DNA from: Argyresthia goedartella
Taxonomy: Eukaryota > Arthropoda > Insecta > Lepidoptera > Argyresthiidae
Direction of reading: 5' to 3'
NCBI GenBank assembly: GCA_949825045.1
Contig: OX463808.1
Coordinates: forward strand, 25,853,674-25,917,673
Length of the DNA stretch: 64,000 nucleotides
Part shown: positions 60,334 through 64,000 of the stretch, one piece after another
How the letters are laid out: each line of letters begins with the position of its first letter
Position numbering within the stretch: the stretch's first letter is position 1
Translations under genes and position numbers: made by a program
Notes under the pieces: generated by a model
What the model saw: only the letters and a program-made list of their open reading frames with translations
What the model was told of the DNA's origin: nothing
Databases searched by the model: none

Positions 60334-60797
60334 GTTTTCAGTTTATAGCAATTTATAACTTGAACTAATATTGACTATCTGTGTGTGTTATAATGATAAA
60401 GGGAAACTAAATTGTTATTTACAGAATTTATATAGATATAAAACTCGGTTCCTATTGTTTAAGGAAAACAACATTGTTTAAGTTATAGTTTAGAGTTCCC
60501 TCGTTTGGGTTATAAACTGGAGGGTCCAATAAAATTGAGTTACTGCAAATTGTGAGTAAGTATCGTTTTCAGTTTATAGCAATTTATAACTTGAACTAAT
60601 ATTGACTATCTGTGTGTGTGTTATAATGATAAAGGGAAACTAAATTGTTATTTACAGAATTTATATAGATATAAAACTCGGTTCCTATTGTTTAAGGAAA
60701 ACAACATTGTTTAAGTTATAGTTTAGAGTTCCCTCGTTTGGGTTATAAACTGGAGGGTCCAATAAAATTGAGTTACTGCAAATTGTGAGTAAGTATC
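60334..60797 (+). repeat. 231-bp tandem duplication in the BEL copy 2 leader
   Basis: A unit starting GTTTTCAGTTTATAGCAATT occurs at 60334 and again at 60565. Each copy ends GAGTAAGTATCGTT. The second unit has one extra GT pair. Copy 1 has a single unit. The duplication lies between the primer site and the gag ATG. Confidence 0.88.
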
Positions 60798-60806
60798 GTT
60801 CCGATC

Positions 60807-62493
60807 ATGTCGTTATCTGAAATCCAGAAGGGTGTTTCTAAGGAACTCAGATGGTTTTCCTCCGCACACGGTCTGATAGACCGTTTAGATAGGCATGATG
60901 TGGTATTGGAGCGGTCTATGGACGTTAAGGAACGTTACAATAGGGTGCTCGAATTGTCCGCGCAGGCGGAATCAGTTGATGGTTGTGCACCTGACAGGCT
61001 GTCACGGTTGATAGGGGATGTCGACCAATGTATGGAGATGGCAGCTGCTATCACGCAGAAGGCTGCGGACATACGTAGACAGCGCGAGTCCAGCCATGAT
61101 GGTGACATTGAAGCACCTCTGCCGCATCAGGGATCGGGGTCCAGGTTACCTGCCATAACTATGCCTACCTTTGACGGCGTGTCCGGTGAATGGATGAGCT
61201 TCATCAATCTGTTCGACAGTTTGGTGCACATGCGATCGGACATTACCAAGTCTGTCAAGATGGCTCAGCTGGTGGCAGCATTGAGGGGTGAGCCTAGGGA
61301 GCTGGTCGCTCATTTGACAGTTACGGAGGTTAACTATGAGACGGCCAGGCAATTGTTGGTCAGACGTTACCACAACAAACGGAGGTTGGCCGATGCCCAA
61401 CTGAACCGTTTGTTTAGCATCCCGGTTGTGAACAAGGTCGGGGCCATACAGACGGAGGTTTTGAACCCATTGTTGTCCGTCACCAAGGCTCTAGAGAATC
61501 TTGGACTTCCGGTTGGTGAATGGTCGTACTTACTGTTGTACATAGTACTTTCCCGCCTACCTGCTGACGTGCAGACTCGTTTCGAACAGTCTCACGGGAG
61601 GTCGGCCGAGGACCTGCCCGCCTTCTCCGACTTGGTCGGATTTTTGGAAGAGGAGGCTCGACGGGCAGAGAATTTGGGGTTGACGGTCACCCATCCTTCG
61701 GAGCCACAGAGAGCTGCCGGGAGCGCTGTGAGTAGGGGCCCTCCGACGAGGAAGGACCGCACCAACCGGCAGTCATATGGGACTGTGAGTGCATTGACCC
61801 CACATGGTGAGACCTGCCCGTTGTAGGCAGATTGGCCATGCTGTGGCCAATTGCAATAAGTTCGGGGAACTTAGGGTTCAGGGACGGCGCCAGATGGCCA
61901 AGCAGCGGAGCTGGTGTTTCCTGTGCCTCGGGCCACACATGGCTAGGGACTGCACGCGCACACAAATGTGCGGATATTGTGGTGGGGCCCACAACAATCT
62001 GTTGTGCATGAACCGGTCCGGCCAACAGCCACCACGGGGCCGTACCCAGGGTGACACGGCAAGGGGCCCTGAGAATTCGTTTGCGACTCGAAGCGCAACT
62101 CAGGGGCCAACGTCCCCACGTGCACAGGGCAGTACTAGGGTGCAGGGCCGCACTCAGGGTCATTACATGGGGGGCCCTGAGTTTTCGGTTGCGACTCAGC
62201 ATCCGACTCAGCGGGACATTGGGTGTGTTGAGCAGGCCGTAACGGGCGGGTGGCATGGGACACCTTCGCGCTATGCGGGTGCGGTTCGGACGCCGCCTCA
62301 GTTGTCGCCCCGCTCGTCGCCTCGTCCTCGTCGGTCACATGTGATGTCCCCCCCGCTCATGGAGCTGCCACAGTTGAATTCACGCCCACCCCCCTTTACG
62401 GCGCGTGGGCCATTTGTACAATGGGACCCTCTGGCGTATAGCTGCATACCTGATCGGTTACAGGCAGATTGGGGCCCCGGGGGCCCTCGCTAG
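60807..62493 (+). pseudogene. BEL/Pao copy 2 gag-like polyprotein, frameshifted at the first zinc knuckle
   Basis: It starts MSLSEIQKGVSKELRW as in copy 1 and is nearly identical for 337 residues. The bases AT are missing within GCCC(AT)GTTGTAGG near 61820, so the first frame stops at 61826. The rest (knuckles CFLCLGPHMARDC and CGYCGGAHNNLLC and the Pro-rich tail) continues in another frame to the TAG at 62491-62493. The 30-residue repeat is present once and a 9-residue segment is deleted near 62400. Confidence 0.88.
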
Positions 62494-64000
62494 GAATTTG
62501 CGGCCCAACAATTTGTTGCCCCCCAACCGGAGACGGTGGTGTTACCGATCGCCTCTGAGCTTGTTTGGGATTTGACGGGCAACCCAACATACGTTCGCGC
62601 CCTATTGGATTCTGGAGCTCAGGGCTGCATTGTATCGAATGATTTAGCAAAATGGTTGGGCCTCAAGGTAAATAGGTATAATAAATCAATACGGGGCGTG
62701 GGGAATGTTACGGTTACGAATGTAGTTGGTCAATCGGTGATCACATTCTCTCCACGTTATGACATTTTGACAAAAACATCCGTGCAAGCTTTAGTAATGA
62801 CGCATGTCATGGGCAGACACCCCTTGGTGAAGTTGAATCCGGCCGTTCGATTCCTGACATCAGGACTCAAGTTGGCGGATCCCGATTTTGACACTCCAGC
62901 CCCGGTCGACCTGCTACTGGGAGCAGACGTTCTGGGTAGGTTTCTGTTGTCGGATCGGCGAGTTCTTCAGCCGGACGGGTTGATTGCTGTGGATACTAAG
63001 TTTGGTCACGTGATCATGGGTCCGGCATTGCCAATGGTTAGGCCTGCCGAGTCAGATGGCATACTTATTGGCTCAGCGTTGTCAGACGCTATCCAACGTT
63101 TCTGGGAGATAGAGGAACCTCCCACCGTTCGTCGAGTCGACGCAGACGAAGAAGAGTGCGAGTCGTTTTACCAGAATAGTACTGGTCGCCTTCGTTCTGG
63201 TCGTTTTGTAACTCGACTGCCTTTCAGGGCCGATCGACCGCCACTAGGAGAATCTAGGAAGATGGCTGAGACGAGATTGATGTCGATGGATATTTAAACA
63301 AAAATACGTCGATTTCATGAGGGAGTATGAGTCGTTAGGACACATGTCGGTATCGGGTGTGGACTGGAGATCTGAGGATCATTGTTTCCTTCCACACCAT
63401 GCCGTCCTGCGAACCCCTACCGGCAAGATTCGAGTTGTTTTTGATGGGTCAGCACCTACCTCGAACGGGATGTCCCTGAATCAGTGTCTACATTCGGGAC
63501 CCAAGTTGAGTCGTGATATTTCGGATATTCTCACGAGCTTTCGGAGACACCAGATTGTATTTGTCGCAGACATTCGGATGATGTTTAGGCAAACGGTAAT
63601 TCATCCGGCTGACAGAAGGTATCAGTTGATACTTTGGCGTGAGACCACGGCCGAGCCAGTCAAGGTCTATGAGTTAAACACGAACACGTATGGGTTACGG
63701 TCTAGCCCGTATTTGGCGATGCGTACCCTGCGGGAGTTGGCGTCGCGTGACCGTGTGAGCTATCCTGTAGCCGCCGCTATCCTGGAGCAAGATTTGTACG
63801 TCGATGACGTCTGCACAGGGGCAGCCAGTGTAGAGGAAGCTCTGGACCGACGTGACGAGCTCATTCAATTGCTGGAACGAGGCGGCTATGAACTACGCAA
63901 GTGGATGTCCAACTCCCCTGAGTTGATGGCTGGTCTCCCAGATGAGTTTCAACAAGACCCGCACGTTTTTGAGAATCCTGACAACCCTAACATGTTGTCA
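62494..64000 (+). pseudogene. BEL/Pao copy 2 pol (protease and RT, broken, partial)
   Basis: Directly after the gag TAG the frame runs through the protease (YVRALLDSGAQGCIVSN) to 63297. A 23-bp deletion relative to copy 1 (in the MSMERRMTRDAVF region) then shifts the frame. From about 63295 the RT continues in a new frame (RVVFDGSAPTSNGMSLNQ, LYVDDVCTGA) and is cut by the window end. Confidence 0.88.

Larger units (their letters stand above)
59488..64000 (+). mobile_element. BEL/Pao LTR retrotransposon, copy 2 (runs off the window)
   Basis: It starts with the LTR at 59488-60033 and is collinear with copy 1. It differs in a 231-bp duplication in the leader, a 2-bp deletion in gag, an in-frame 27-bp deletion near the gag end and a 23-bp deletion in pol. 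The 3' part and 3' LTR lie beyond 64000, so the target duplication cannot be checked. Confidence 0.95.

Overview
The window looks like a piece of an insect nuclear genome, most likely from a moth or butterfly. Coding is sparse and spliced, intergenic DNA is AT-rich, and most of the sequence is transposable elements. Several repeats resemble ones I recall from Lepidoptera: tRNA-derived SINEs with a conserved 'GTTTGGGGCTAGA'-type tail, a maT (DD37D) mariner, BEL/Pao elements, and a repeat ending 'CTTCGTGCGCGAGTCC'. There are no bacterial operons, CRISPR arrays or rRNA genes. The species assignment is inference.

Host genes. (1) ENY2/e(y)2, minus strand, 4151-4687, two coding exons, 93 aa (SAGA and TREX-2 subunit). 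(2) A single-exon C2H2 zinc-finger gene, plus strand, 23697-25007. (3) A ninaA-like, rhodopsin-class cyclophilin, plus strand, 25256-38187, six coding exons giving 236 aa with a signal peptide and a C-terminal membrane anchor. Introns 3 and 5 have been inflated to 4.1 and 7.7 kb by transposons. (4) The last five exons of a thioester-containing protein / CD109-like gene of the alpha-2-macroglobulin family, minus strand, 38673-56762. Its last intron is 14.2 kb and holds a full-length BEL/Pao element; the upstream exons lie beyond the window. The ninaA and TEP genes converge, with stop codons 485 bp apart. Two weaker host-exon candidates lie at 3653-3966 and 6033-6253.

Region by region. 1-7.4 kb: AT-rich spacer with ENY2, small repeats and perhaps a dead transposase scrap. 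7.4-23.6 kb: one decayed LINE that has been opened by a mariner (in the ORF1/ORF2 spacer) and by a SINE (in ORF2). The SINE was itself opened by an 8.7 kb env-bearing Ty3/gypsy (errantivirus-like) element, the youngest layer, with apparently identical LTRs and intact gag, pol and env. 23.7-38.2 kb: zinc-finger gene and ninaA, whose introns contain LINE-in-LINE-plus-mariner, a GC-rich foldback element, a SINE, a hAT element carrying two further insertions, and a third mariner. 38.5-56.8 kb: TEP gene with a minisatellite, a piggyBac-like MITE, BEL/Pao copy 1, LINE tails and an IS630-like transposase relic split by a SINE. 57-64 kb: a LINE fragment, a dispersed repeat and BEL/Pao copy 2, which runs off the window edge.

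The host genes do not form a pathway. The main interest is the nested transposons, the translational tricks of the two LTR families (a -1 slippery heptamer in the gypsy element, a conserved in-frame TAG between gag and pol in BEL), and an apparently undescribed 930-bp element with 6-bp target duplications.
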